NCBI RefSeq assembly: GCF_000519265.1
Contig: NZ_KI912608.1
Coordinates: forward strand, 323,665 to 387,664
Length of the DNA: 64,000 bases
Reading direction: 5' to 3'
From: Desulfonatronum lacustre DSM 10312
GTDB taxonomy: Bacteria > Desulfobacterota > Desulfovibrionia > Desulfovibrionales > Desulfonatronaceae
The notes under the pieces are model-generated. The model was not told the DNA's origin, ran no database searches, and worked only from the letters and a program-made list of their open reading frames with translations. The position numbers and the translations under genes were made by a program. This document shows, piece after piece, positions 1 through 11,665 of the stretch; positions within the stretch are counted from its first letter, which is position 1; each line of letters opens with the position of its first letter.

Positions 1-1
1 C

Positions 2-487
2 CTGGTTTTGCTGTTCAACGCCCTGTATCACCTGGAGGAGGCCAACGGCGTCCGTCTGGGGCTGCTCCTGGCGCCCATCAGTCCGGGGACCGTTTTCCTG
101 GGCAAGGCCCTGGCCGGGGCCGCGCTGCTGTTTCTGGCCCAGATTTTTTTCCTGCTCGGGCTGGTGGTTTTTCTCGGCCAATCCCTGTATGGACAGTGGG
201 CGTCGGCCCTGGGCTTGGTCCTGGCCGTGGACCTGGGCCTGGTCGTCCTGGGCTCCCTGCTGGGCGCGCTCAGTCAGGGTCAGGCGGCCAGGGAATCCCT
301 GCTCAGCGTGATCCTCTTTCCGTTGCTGGTGCCCCTGCTGCTGGGCGGCGTCAAACTGGGCGGAGGGCTGCTGTCCGGGGTCGGATTCCAGGACGAATCC
401 CAATGGTTGACGCTGATCCTGGCCTTCGACGCCCTGTTCGCCGCGGTGGCGTTGATTCTGTTTCCCCTGGTCTTCCGGGAGGGATGA
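2..487 (+). CDS. ccmB: CcmB, heme exporter membrane subunit (5' truncated by window edge)
   Basis: This is the C-terminal ~161 residues of CcmB, the integral-membrane partner of the CcmA ATPase in System I cytochrome c maturation, which releases holo-CcmE for heme delivery in the periplasm. The visible part has at least four hydrophobic segments. It also has the family-typical stretch FPLLVPLLLGGVK followed by a final membrane helix. The frame is open to the left edge, so the start and the first helices lie outside the window. ccmC follows after 161 bp, interrupted by a palindromic repeat that begins directly after the TGA stop. Identification rests on the overall hydrophobic pattern, these local motifs and the ccmC neighbour. 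Confidence 0.88.
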   Translation: MVLLFNALYHLEEANGVRLGLLLAPISPGTVFLGKALAGAALLFLAQIFFLLGLVVFLGQSLYGQWASALGLVLAVDLGLVVLGSLLGALSQGQAARESLLSVILFPLLVPLLLGGVKLGGGLLSGVGFQDESQWLTLILAFDALFAAVALILFPLVFREG

Positions 488-611
488 CAGTCCGTTGAAA
501 AACTCCCAATTGCTGCGTCGCTGCAAAAAGTTCAAACTCTCACGTATGAATAAATACGCTTCAAACTTGCACTTTTTTTGCTCCTTGCACTTGGGGTTTT
601 TGAACGGACTG
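488..611 (+). repeat. 124-bp long-hairpin repeat, copy 1
   Basis: The element runs from CAGTCCGTTGAAAAAC to TTTTTGAACGGACTG, and its ends form an imperfect inverted repeat of about 24 bp. Inside, GCAAAAAGTTCAA pairs with a later TTGCACTTTTTTTGC-like stretch, so the whole unit can fold into one long hairpin. Copies lie at 1331-1453, 12560-12684 (reverse) and 62338-62461. This copy starts at the base after the ccmB stop and separates ccmB from ccmC. Confidence 0.9.
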
Positions 612-648
612 TGGATAAGGACTTTTTCAACACTCAGATGAGCCGCTC

Positions 649-1323
649 ATGAAGAATTCCGCCTTGCTTTCGACCCTGGCCGTGGCGGCCGCGCTGGCCC
701 TGGTGGCCGCGCATCTGGCCATCTGGCTGCATGCCCCGGTGGAGGCGACCATGGGGCTGGTGCAGAAGATTTTCTATCTCCATTTGCCCCTGGCCTGGTG
801 GGCCCTGCTCAGCTTTTTCCTGGTCTTCGTGGGCAGCGTGGGCGTGCTGGTGCGCAAAACTCCGGTCTGGGACGCCCTGGCCGGTTCGGCCGCGGAACTG
901 GGCGTCCTGTTCAGCGGTCTGGCCCTGATCACCGGCTCCCTGTGGGCCAGGCCCATCTGGAACGTCTGGTGGACCTGGGACCCCCGACTGACCACGGCCC
1001 TGATCATGTGGTTCGTGTACATGGGTTATTTGGTGCTGCGCACCTCCCCGATCCCCGAGGTCAAACGTCGGACCCTCTGCGCGGTGCTGGGCATCGTGGC
1101 CTTCGTGGACATCCCGCTGGTCTTTTTCTCCACCAGGTTGTGGCGCAGCATTCATCCGTCCGTAATGTCCTCTTCCGGGGGGGGCATGGAACCCGAAATG
1201 TGGCAGGCCATGGGAGTTTCCCTGGCGGCTGTGGGCCTGCTTTGGCTTGTCTTGGTCGTTCTGCGCGTCAGGCAGATCCTGGCTCAGGATCGGTTGGACG
1301 GGCTTTGGGCCGCCCGGCTTTAA
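649..1323 (+). CDS. ccmC: CcmC, heme-handling membrane protein of cytochrome c maturation
   Basis: CcmC (224 aa) binds heme at the periplasmic face and loads it onto the chaperone CcmE. The sequence shows six hydrophobic segments. It has the tryptophan-rich WNVWWTWDPR motif at about residue 105 and conserved histidines in the loops before and after it (YLHLPLAW, SIHPSVM). Length matches the family. The ATG lacks a strong ribosome-binding site. A four-codon reading frame (638-652) ends in an ATGA overlap with the start and might aid initiation; that is inference. The gene sits between two direct copies of the 124-bp repeat. Confidence 0.93.
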   Translation: MKNSALLSTLAVAAALALVAAHLAIWLHAPVEATMGLVQKIFYLHLPLAWWALLSFFLVFVGSVGVLVRKTPVWDALAGSAAELGVLFSGLALITGSLWARPIWNVWWTWDPRLTTALIMWFVYMGYLVLRTSPIPEVKRRTLCAVLGIVAFVDIPLVFFSTRLWRSIHPSVMSSSGGGMEPEMWQAMGVSLAAVGLLWLVLVVLRVRQILAQDRLDGLWAARL

Positions 1324-1330
1324 GTCTTTA

Positions 1331-1453
1331 CAGTCCGTTGAAAAACTTCCAATTGCTGCGTCGCTGCAAAAAGTTCAAACTCTCACGTATCAAGAATACG
1401 CTTCGACCTTGACCTTTTTTTGCTTCTTGCACTTGGGGTTTTTGAACGGACTG
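1331..1453 (+). repeat. 124-bp long-hairpin repeat, copy 2
   Basis: Same element as 488-611 and in the same orientation, starting seven bases after the ccmC stop. Most of the inner sequence is identical (AATTGCTGCGTCGCTGCAAA, TTCAAACTCTCACGTAT). The following ~25 bp are loosely shared with copies 1 and 3, so the true unit may extend slightly further. Confidence 0.9.
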
Positions 1454-1552
1454 CCGACAAAGGACTTCTTCAACACCCAGTTCAGCTCAGGTTAGCTCCG
1501 CCTGACGTTCGGAAAGCCAGCCCCTTCTTTTTTCCCACGATTCACACCGACC

Positions 1553-3591
1553 ATGTTTCACCAGTTCAAAAATCCCAAACTCTACGTCATGTTCCTGACC
1601 GACGGCCTGTTGTTCGCCCTGGCCATGGTCCTGGGCTATCTGATTCGTTTCGATTTTCATGTTGACGACATCTACCAGGCGCAGATGATTCACCTGGTGA
1701 TGATCGCCCTTCCGCTGAAGCTGGCGGTGTTCACAATCTTCGGGTTGTACCGGGGCATGTGGCGGTACACGGGATTGGGCGATTTGTGGCACGTGGTCCA
1801 GGCGGCATTGATCAGCAGTTTGCTCCTGGTGGCCCTGATGTTCACCTGGAACCGCCTGGAAGGGTACCCGCGCACGGTGTTCGTGCTGGACGCGGCTTTC
1901 ACCATGCTTTTTGCCGGAGGGCTGCGGATGGTGATCCGGTCCGGTTACACCATGCAGGGCAGCATTCGCAATTTTCCCTGGTGTGTCCCTCTGCGGCGTA
2001 CGCCCAAGGGCAAGCGGGTGCTGATCCTGGGGGCCGGGGACGCCGGGGAGAAGATTCTGCGGGAGATAGTGGAAAATCCGGACCTGGATCATCACGTGCT
2101 GGGCTTTCTGGACGACGATCCGGGCAAGCGGGGACGAACCCTGCACGGGGTTCCGGTACTGGAAGAAATCGCCATGCTGCCGTACGTGGTGGAAAAGTTG
2201 GCGCCGGACGAACTGCTGATCGCCCTGCCTTCGGTCAGCGGCACCCGGATGCGCTCCATCGTCGAGTTGTGCAAACAGGTGGGCATCCCCTTCAAGACGT
2301 TGCCGGTGATCGGGGAAATCATTGACGGCAAGGTCAGTGTGCGTTCCCTGCGGGAGGTCAATTTTCAAGACCTGCTGGGTCGACCGTCCGTTATCTTGGA
2401 CAATGACGGCATCCGCGGGATACTGGCCGGGAGGACCATCCTGGTCACGGGATGCGGAGGGTCCATCGGCTCGGAACTGTGTCGACAGATCATTCGCTAC
2501 GCGCCCAAGAGACTGATCCTCCTGGATTCCGGCGAGACCAACCTCTACGCCATTCAGATGGAACTGGAGCACGAGCATCGTTTCACGGCCTATGTCCCGG
2601 TGTTGGGGCAGGTGCAGGACGAGGCCCTGATGGAGGAAGTGTTCACCGCTTACGCCCCGGAGGTGGTCTTCCACGCGGCGGCCTACAAGCATGTGCCCAT
2701 GTTGGAGAACAACCCCTGGCAAGCGGTGTCGACGAACATCGTCGGCAGCAAGGTGGTCATGGAGAAGTCCCTGGCCCACGGGGTCCAGCGTTTCGTGCTT
2801 GTCTCCACGGACAAGGCGGTGCGGCCCACCAACGTAATGGGGGCCAGCAAGCGGGTGGCCGAGCTGCTGCTGCGGGGCATCCAGAACGGGCGGACCCGGT
2901 TCATGGCCGTGCGCTTCGGAAACGTGGTGGGGTCGTCCGGCTCGGTGATTCCCCTTTTCCGCCGCCAGATCGAACTGGGCGGGCCGGTGACCGTGACCCA
3001 TCCGGAAATGATCCGCTACTTCATGACCATTCCCGAGTCCGTGCAGTTGATTCTGCAAAGCGCGACCCTGGGCAAGGGCGGGGAGATTTTCGTCCTGGAC
3101 ATGGGCACGCCGGTGCGCATCCTGGACATGGCCCGGGATCTGATCCGGCTTTCCGGAAAAGAACCGGACGTGGACATCCCCATCGTGATTACCGGCCCCA
3201 GGGAGGGGGAGAAGCTCTTTGAGGAATTGATCATCGAAACCGAGGGCGTGGACAGCACCAGTCACGAGAAAATCATGGTCCTGCGCGAAGACGGTCAAAA
3301 CGGCGAGACCGAGGACTGGAACGTTCGGCTGGCGGCTCTGTACGGATTGCTGGATCAGCTCGAGACCGCGGCAGGACGGCACGACGCCGTTGCGATCAAG
3401 GACATCCTCGGTCACGTCGTCCCGGAGTACAAGGCCCAGTGCGGGCGCCCGGTGTTTCCCTCCGAAGGTTTGGAGGAAAAGACCGCTTCGGTGCCGGAGA
3501 TGAGGACCGCCAAGGAAAGCCCAAAGGAAAGCCCAGAGGAAAGTCTGACCGAAAGCCTGAGAGACCTGAGGGAAAGTCTGAAGGTGACGGC

Positions 3592-3595
<4 letters not shown>
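1553..3595 (+). CDS. Membrane-bound nucleotide-sugar 4,6-dehydratase (PglF/WbpM/CapD type)
   Basis: 680 aa. About four N-terminal transmembrane helices (roughly residues 14-125) are followed by a first Rossmann-like domain (VLILGAGDAGEK, ~155) and then the catalytic SDR domain with GCGGSIGSELC at ~299. The usual SDR tyrosine is replaced by methionine in RPTNVMGASKR (~425), as in the UDP-GlcNAc 4,6-dehydratases of this family. The expected role is making a UDP-keto-deoxy-sugar for surface glycan or glycoprotein. The extreme C-terminus is a low-complexity tail built on repeated ES pairs (KESPKESPEES, then ESLRDLRESLK), encoded by a short GAAAGYCY-type repeat. The stop overlaps the aroC start as ATGA. 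No clear ribosome-binding site precedes the ATG. Confidence 0.9.
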
Positions 3596-6385
<2,790 letters not shown>

Positions 6386-6402
6386 CTGGCTTGCTGAGGA
6401 AG

Positions 6403-6870
6403 CAGAATCGGTGTCGGGGTCGGTATCGGAATCGGAATCCAAGGACAAAAGATGGGATTTGGACACGAGAAACTGGATGTATACCGTACTTCGATCGAGT
6501 ATGTCGGCTGGGCCTATCGTTTCTGTGAAACACTAAAGGGTCATCGCAACGCCAAGGACCAGCTTCTGCGTGCTTCGCAAGCGATCCCGCTGAACATTGC
6601 CGAAGGTAACGGTAAAGCCACTGACGGAGATCGACGGCGCTATTTCGAGATTGCACGCGGTTCTGCGTTGGAATGCGGCGCCATCCAGGATGTCCTGCAA
6701 GTCTGTGGAGCGTTTTCGCCAGAAGAGAATGCGACCCGCAAAGCCTTACTGGACCGCATCGTGGCGATGCTGACGAAACTCGGGCAACGAGGCTACACAG
6801 TGCGTGAGGACCAACCACACTACACAGTCGGAATCGATCCCGATCCCGATTACGACCCCGACACCGAGGG
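6403..6870. repeat. Inverted tandem-repeat arms enclosing a four-helix-bundle gene (locus A)
   Basis: Left arm ~6403-6443 is a run of TCGGWATCGGAATC-like units. Right arm ~6827-6868 is its inverted counterpart. The best block, TCGGTGTCGGGGTCG at 6408-6422, is perfectly complementary to 6853-6867, and weaker pairing extends inward. The arms bracket almost the entire coding sequence, which starts 10-15 bp inside the left arm. The layout resembles the stem of a 23S rRNA intervening sequence. Related arms occur at 48424-48896 and 57587-57660. Confidence 0.8.
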
Positions 6871-6919
6871 GAACCAGGAGCAGACGGATCGCCAACAACT
6901 GGCTCCAGGCGACAGCTAG
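6452..6919 (+). CDS. Four-helix-bundle protein (23S rRNA intervening-sequence / S23 family)
   Basis: 155 aa. The start GHEKLDVYRTSIEYVGWAY and the core RASQAIPLNIAEGNGK followed by RRYFEIARGSALECGAIQDV are diagnostic of the IVS-encoded four-helix-bundle family (relatives include the avd protein of diversity-generating retroelements, which binds nucleic acid). The catalytic or biological role of free-standing members is unknown. The last ~30 residues depart from the fold and form an acidic repeat tail (GIDPDPDYDPDTEG) read directly from the right arm of the flanking inverted repeat. A frameshifted relative is at 48391-48850. A terminator follows at 6974-7017. Confidence 0.88.
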   Translation: MGFGHEKLDVYRTSIEYVGWAYRFCETLKGHRNAKDQLLRASQAIPLNIAEGNGKATDGDRRRYFEIARGSALECGAIQDVLQVCGAFSPEENATRKALLDRIVAMLTKLGQRGYTVREDQPHYTVGIDPDPDYDPDTEGNQEQTDRQQLAPGDS

Positions 6920-6973
6920 GCCGCGCCCATGCCCGGGAACATGGAGTTGCGAGGATGATCCACCTCAGGTGAC

Positions 6974-7017
6974 GTAACGCAAAAAGGCGGCCCGCCAGGG
7001 CCGCCTTTTTGCGTTAC
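6974..7017. terminator. Perfect 20-bp hairpin, bidirectional terminator
   Basis: GTAACGCAAAAAGGCGGCCC (6974-6993) pairs with all of 6998-7017 around a GCCA loop. The A5/T5 stretches lie inside the stem, so both strands present a GC-rich stem with a U-rich 3' side. It sits between two convergent genes, the four-helix-bundle gene and msrAB. Confidence 0.85.
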
Positions 7018-7034
7018 GGGGAATATAGCGGGCG

Positions 7035-8150
7035 CTATTCCTGAAACAGCGTCGTGAATTGCCCGTAGCCCTCCAACTCCAAATCTTCCTGGGGGATGAA
7101 GCGCAGGGCCGCGGAATTGATGCAGTAGCGCAGGCCGGTGGACGCCGGGCCGTCGGGGAAGACGTGGCCCAGGTGGGAGTCGGCGTGTTTGCTGCGGACC
7201 TCGATGCGGCGCATGAACAGCTTGCGGTCCACGTGCTCGGTGATGTTCTCGGCGACCAGGGGCTTGGAGAAGCTGGGCCATCCCGTGCCGGAATCAAACT
7301 TGTCCAGGGTGCTGAACAGCGGTTCTCCGGAAACCACGTCCACGTAGATGCCCGGGCGTTTGTTGTCCCAGTAGGCGTTCTTGAAAGGCGGCTCCGTTCC
7401 ATTCTCCTGGGTGACCTGGAACTGAAGCGGGGTCAGCCTGGTTTGCAGTTCGTCACGGGAAGGCTTGACGAACGGGGCGGCAAATCCCTTGGCCGTGGTG
7501 CGCGGCTGGACCACGGTGTCGCTCCAATGCGCGTCCAGGAAGGGCTGGCGACCGGACAGCTCCCGGTATCGCTGATAGTGGGCCGGGTTGGTTTCGGAAT
7601 AGCTCTGGTGGGAGTCCTCGGCGGGATAGAAGGCTTGGGCCGGAAGGATCGGCGTGGCCACGGGCCGGGAGAACCGGCCGGAGGCGTCGAGGGCCTGCTT
7701 GGAGGCTTCGGCGGTGATGCGCTGGGATTCGTCGTGATAGAAGACGGCGGTCTTGTACTGCGATCCGCGATCCGCGAACTGACCGCCGGGGTCCGTGGGA
7801 TCAATGGAGCGCCAAAAGGCATCCAGGATTTCGGTATAGGATGTCTTCGCGGGATCGAACCGGACCTGGACCGCTTCGACGTGGCCGGTTCGGCCGCCGG
7901 TCACCTGCTCATAGGTGGGGGATTCCACGGTTCCTCCGGTGTAGCCGGAAATCGCCTCCAGGACGCCGTCCAGTTTGCGGAGGTCGGATTCCAGACACCA
8001 GAAGCACCCGCCGGCCAGGGTGGCCGTCTGGATGGTTTCAGGGGCGTGCTGCATGGTGCTCTCCTTGGCTTCAGCCATTGTCGAGATCATCAGGGTCAGG
8101 ATAGGAATCAGCGCCAAGATGGTAATACGTCTGTGCGTTTGCTGATTCAT
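7035..8150 (-). CDS. msrAB: Secreted fused methionine sulfoxide reductase MsrA-MsrB
   Basis: 371 aa. An N-terminal signal or anchor segment ([16 protein letters not shown]) is followed by MsrA with catalytic GGCFWCLE at ~47-54 and then MsrB with [10 protein letters not shown] and [11 protein letters not shown] carrying the catalytic Cys. The fusion repairs both S- and R-methionine sulfoxide, here probably in the periplasm. The CxxC zinc ligands usual in MsrB are absent: the first pair position reads [11 protein letters not shown]. This is the zinc-less subtype. The ATG at 8150 is chosen because it starts a signal-like peptide; the frame is open further upstream without similarity to anything. 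Monocistronic, convergent with the preceding gene. Confidence 0.92.
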   Translation of the reverse strand: MNQQTHRRITILALIPILTLMISTMAEAKESTMQHAPETIQTATLAGGCFWCLESDLRKLDGVLEAISGYTGGTVESPTYEQVTGGRTGHVEAVQVRFDPAKTSYTEILDAFWRSIDPTDPGGQFADRGSQYKTAVFYHDESQRITAEASKQALDASGRFSRPVATPILPAQAFYPAEDSHQSYSETNPAHYQRYRELSGRQPFLDAHWSDTVVQPRTTAKGFAAPFVKPSRDELQTRLTPLQFQVTQENGTEPPFKNAYWDNKRPGIYVDVVSGEPLFSTLDKFDSGTGWPSFSKPLVAENITEHVDRKLFMRRIEVRSKHADSHLGHVFPDGPASTGLRYCINSAALRFIPQEDLELEGYGQFTTLFQE

Positions 8151-8412
8151 GTCTCTTGCGTGGAAAAGTAGCCGGAGTGGATCAAATAAGATCGGGAACC
8201 GGTATGGCAAGAAGGCATGTCCGACGTGACGGAGAAATCGGTGCCGGAAACCATTCAAGGCAATGATGCGTGGGGCGGCGAAGTCGGGAATGTCCCAAGG
8301 GCGTGGACACGAAGCATCCATCGCATGCGCAAGGGAAGCGCCATGCGGGGTGGTGCACGGGGGGCGGGCTTTGAGCCCTTGAGGGAGGGTGTCGCCGGAG
8401 GTCGGGACGAAG

Positions 8413-8871
8413 TTACTGTTTTCGGCCGCTTCCCCGGCATTGCGGGCACAGACCGAACAGGTACATTTTGTGGCCGGTCAAGGTAAAGTCGTGGTCCTTG
8501 GCCAGTTGTTCCTGGAGGCTTTCAATTTGATGGTCCACGACTTCTTCGCTGCGGCCGCAACTGGTGCAGATCAGGTGGTCGTGATGGGCTTGGCCGAAGG
8601 TCGGCTCGTAGCGGGAGACGCCGTCTCCGAAGTTGACCTCCCGGGCGATCCCGGAGTCGGAGAGGAGTTTCAGGGTTCGGTACACGGTGGCTTGTCCGAC
8701 ACGCGGGTCGATCAGCTTGACCAGATTGTAGAGTTCCTCGGGGGAGACGTGGTCTCTGGTGTTCCAGAAAACGTCGAAAATCAGGCCACGCTGGGCGGTG
8801 AACTTGAGCTTTTTCTTGCTCAGGAAGTGGAAAAACTGATTGCGCGCATCGTGCATGGTAGGCATCTCCAA
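8413..8871 (-). CDS. Fur-family metalloregulator
   Basis: 152 aa. An N-terminal winged helix ([14 protein letters not shown]) is followed by the Fur-type metal site region [12 protein letters not shown] and a second CxxC (CPQC) near the end. The CxxC...CxxC pair forms a structural zinc site known in Fur, PerR and Zur. Which metal or peroxide it senses cannot be told from sequence. It may start at ATG 8871 or at the second Met five codons later. A perfect TTGACA-N4-TGTCAA palindrome lies ~96 bp upstream. It is transcribed divergently from the DUF6485-GAF pair. Confidence 0.88.
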   Translation of the reverse strand: MEMPTMHDARNQFFHFLSKKKLKFTAQRGLIFDVFWNTRDHVSPEELYNLVKLIDPRVGQATVYRTLKLLSDSGIAREVNFGDGVSRYEPTFGQAHHDHLICTSCGRSEEVVDHQIESLQEQLAKDHDFTLTGHKMYLFGLCPQCRGSGRKQ

Positions 8872-8966
8872 GGAAAGATTGATTTTGCTGTACAGTGCAT
8901 CACACCCTCTGTCAATGTATGCCTCTTTAGCGTGGGTATGTGTAAAAAATAAGTAATTTCAATGTA

Positions 8967-8982
8967 TTGACATTGGTGTCAA
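8967..8982. promoter_or_regulatory. TTGACA-N4-TGTCAA palindrome between divergent genes
   Basis: A perfect 6+6 inverted repeat lies in an AT-rich stretch between the Fur-family gene (minus) and the DUF6485-GAF operon (plus). It resembles CRP/FNR-type operators (FNR TTGAT-N4-ATCAA; the Desulfovibrio HcpR motif is close to TTGACC-N4-GGTCAA). On the minus strand its outer half can also act as a -35 hexamer. The identity of the binding factor is inference. Confidence 0.4.
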
Positions 8983-9183
8983 GAGAATTTATGGGTGTAT
9001 GGCCATGACGCGCCATTTCGTTGAAATGGGGTTCCAGCCTCAAGGTACGGCCAAGAATGGAATGTGCTGAGTGGTTGCATATCGGATGGCACGAAAGAAA
9101 GGAAGACCTCCGTCCGACAGCGGATGGAAAGTGAAGGGCCGAGGCCCCCAGACCCTCTGATTCCTCGATTTTTGGAGCGTTTC

Positions 9184-9396
9184 ATGACCAAGAACAGTCA
9201 ATGTCCGCGAATCCGAATCAACACCAAATTTTGCACATGTACGCATCAGGGCTGTCCGAAGCATGGGCTGTGCTGCGAGTGCCTGCATTATCATCGCCAG
9301 CGTCGCGAACTGCCGGCGTGTTATTTCACTGAGGATGAAGAGCGTTCCTACAATCGAAGCATCGAATTTTTCGTGCAAAGACGCACGCCCAAATGA
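9184..9396 (+). CDS. DUF6485 small cysteine-rich protein
   Basis: 70 aa. The core [19 protein letters not shown], then [14 protein letters not shown], holds eight closely spaced cysteines plus histidines, matching the DUF6485 family of small proteins from anaerobes. The pattern suggests metal binding (zinc or Fe-S); function is unknown. ATG 9184 is chosen because GGAG lies seven bases upstream and homology begins there; the frame is open further upstream. Its stop overlaps the start of the GAF protein (ATGA), so the two are likely translationally coupled. Confidence 0.8.
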   Translation: MTKNSQCPRIRINTKFCTCTHQGCPKHGLCCECLHYHRQRRELPACYFTEDEERSYNRSIEFFVQRRTPK

Positions 9397-10454
9397 CACT
9401 TGTCCCAAATCCCATGGACTCCTTGAACATGGGGTGCCTGAAGCACCTTCTCGGCATCGTGGCCAATTCCTTTGACGCTTACTCGACGGTGCTGTTTCTG
9501 CCCGACGAGGAAGGCGTCCTGAGGATGGCGGCGCACTTCAGCCTCGGGAACGACGTGGCCGAGGGGACGGAGGTCGTGCCGGGCAAGGGGTTGGTGGGCT
9601 GGATTCTGCGCAACGATCAGCCGCTCCTGGTCAACAACTTCGAGTTGCAGACCGAGTCTTTGGGATACTATTCCGGGCGAAGCGAATCCGCGGTCAAGTC
9701 GTTCATGGGATGTCCCTTGCGCGACGGGCAGGGGATCGTCTGCGTGGACAGCAAAAAAAGTTACTCCTTCAGCACCAAGGACCAAAAAATCCTGCATCAG
9801 TTCGCGGAATTTATTTCCAAATTGCAATTGGATTCCTGCCGCCAGGAGACCAATAGGCAGGATTTCATCTACTACCAGGCCTTGCGGGAACTCCAGGAGC
9901 TTCGCCAACGGTATCCGCTTTGGTCCGCCTATCTGAATCAATTCCTCCATATCTTGGCCCGCACCACGCGGATCAAACACGTCGCCCTGGCCGCGCGAGA
10001 CGAGTACGGCCAGAATTTTTTCATTGAGGGCTGGACGGACGATTTTCCCATCAATCAGCGTTCGAAAAACGAAAAATATCCCTTCGGCAGTGGGCTCGTG
10101 GGCTGGGTGTTCAAAAACGAGAAGCCGGTCTTTTCCGCGGACGCCGAGTCCGGCCATACCGGGTCGACCCTTTTCGGCAAGGACGTTATCGGGGGGCTGG
10201 CCTTGCATACCGTGATCTGCCTGCCGCTGAGCGTGCATAAGCGGACCAGGGCGGTGCTGATCCTCGCCGATGAGGCCCCGCGGGATATCAGCGATGAAAT
10301 GCGGTTTTTTTTGCGTCTGGTCACGGAGTATCTGGAGTTTTTCCTGGAAAATCTTTATCTGAAAAACCAGTTGACCAAACTGCGAGCCCAACTTTCCCCA
10401 AAAACTTCGCTGATCTTTCCAAATACCGACGACCAGGACTTGCCACCAAGCTGA
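9393..10454 (+). CDS. Double GAF-domain protein
   Basis: 353 aa with no membrane segment. A first GAF-like domain spans roughly 18-150 ([22 protein letters not shown]) and a second roughly 175-335 ([33 protein letters not shown]). No output domain (kinase, HTH, GGDEF) follows, so it is probably a ligand- or redox-sensing adaptor. It starts within the stop of the DUF6485 gene. Repeated VGW motifs mark the equivalent strand-helix junction in both domains. The ligand is unknown. Confidence 0.75.
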   Translation: MTLVPNPMDSLNMGCLKHLLGIVANSFDAYSTVLFLPDEEGVLRMAAHFSLGNDVAEGTEVVPGKGLVGWILRNDQPLLVNNFELQTESLGYYSGRSESAVKSFMGCPLRDGQGIVCVDSKKSYSFSTKDQKILHQFAEFISKLQLDSCRQETNRQDFIYYQALRELQELRQRYPLWSAYLNQFLHILARTTRIKHVALAARDEYGQNFFIEGWTDDFPINQRSKNEKYPFGSGLVGWVFKNEKPVFSADAESGHTGSTLFGKDVIGGLALHTVICLPLSVHKRTRAVLILADEAPRDISDEMRFFLRLVTEYLEFFLENLYLKNQLTKLRAQLSPKTSLIFPNTDDQDLPPS

Positions 10455-10639
10455 GGCGGCTGTATCAATTCTAACGCCATGTAGCGATGCACGGGGCGCG
10501 ATACACAGGCGACCTTCAGGGCTTGCCGTTTTTTTCGCGTCCCGTAGGCTACCCGGCCAGGCTTGATTTTCGTGCCTCGTTTCGGCTGCTCCCGGCTTTT
10601 GCCGCACACTTTCCGTAATCCACAAGGTGGACTGCCACG

Positions 10640-11665
10640 ATGTTTTTTCAACGTTTTTTTTCGTTCATGAGCAAGGACTTGGCCATGGACCTGGGAACGG
10701 CCAACACCCTGGTCTATACGCCCAAAGACGGGATCGTCCTGAACGAGCCGTCCGTCGTGGCCCTGGACAACCGAAGTGGAAACGTGCTGGCCGTGGGCAG
10801 GGAGGCCAAGGAGTTTCTGGGGCGGACCCCGAAAAGCATCCGGGCTATTCGTCCGTTGAAGGACGGAGTCATCGCGGACTTCGAGGTCACCAAGGAAATG
10901 ATCGCCTACTTCGTGCGCAAGGTGATCCGGGGGATGCGGTTGGTCAAGCCGATGATCATCATCGGCGTGCCGGCGGGCATTACACAGGTGGAAAAGCGGG
11001 CGGTCATCGAGTCCGGGACCCAGGCCGGAGCCCGCGAAGTCCGGTTGATCGAGGAGCCGATGGCCGCGGCCATCGGCGCGGGGTTGCCCATTGACCAGCC
11101 CATCGGGAACATGGTCGTGGACATCGGTGGCGGCACCACCGAGGTGGCCGTGCTTTCGCTTTCTTCCGTGGCCTACTCCGAGTCCGTGCGCATTGCCGGG
11201 GACGAGATGAACGAGGCGATTCAACGGTACGTGCAGGACAAGTACCAGATGTTGATCGGTGAAAACATGTCTGAAAAGGTCAAGATCACCATCGGTTCGG
11301 CCCATCCGTTGAAGACGCCGCTTTCCATCGAAATCGGCGGAAAAAACATGGTGGACGGCAACCCCCGCACCCTGATCCTGCACGACGCCGAAATCCGGGA
11401 TGCCATCCAGGAGCCGGTCAACGCCATCGTCCTGGCGGTCCGCAGGGCCCTGGAAAAGACCCCGCCGGAACTGGTGGCCGACGTGGCCACCAACGGCCTG
11501 TACCTGGCCGGAGGCGGGGCGCTGCTCAAGGGACTGGACGATCGTATTTCCGAAAGTTCCCATATCCAGGTGATCAAGGACGACGATCCACTGACCACCG
11601 TGGTGCGCGGCGTGGGGAAGGTTCTTGAGGACCAGAAGCGTTACGCTTCGGTATTTATCAATTAG
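10640..11665 (+). CDS. mreB: Rod shape-determining protein MreB
   Basis: 341 aa actin homologue with the phosphate-1 loop AMDLGTANTLVY, the phosphate-2 loop VVDIGGGTTEVAVLS and the adenosine loop LAGGGALLKGL. It polymerises on the inner membrane and guides cell-wall elongation. The N-terminal amphipathic FFQRFFSFMSKDL fits membrane binding. mreC/mreD do not follow; instead a sodium channel gene converges and overlaps by four bases. The gene is preceded by 185 bp without a supported gene. Confidence 0.95.
   Translation: MFFQRFFSFMSKDLAMDLGTANTLVYTPKDGIVLNEPSVVALDNRSGNVLAVGREAKEFLGRTPKSIRAIRPLKDGVIADFEVTKEMIAYFVRKVIRGMRLVKPMIIIGVPAGITQVEKRAVIESGTQAGAREVRLIEEPMAAAIGAGLPIDQPIGNMVVDIGGGTTEVAVLSLSSVAYSESVRIAGDEMNEAIQRYVQDKYQMLIGENMSEKVKITIGSAHPLKTPLSIEIGGKNMVDGNPRTLILHDAEIRDAIQEPVNAIVLAVRRALEKTPPELVADVATNGLYLAGGGALLKGLDDRISESSHIQVIKDDDPLTTVVRGVGKVLEDQKRYASVFIN

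Noticed and set aside
1487-3415. Long open frame (642 codons) antisense to the nucleotide-sugar dehydratase
   Set aside because: His/Gln/Pro/Gly-rich shadow composition caused by the high GC third positions of the plus-strand gene; no domain or start site.
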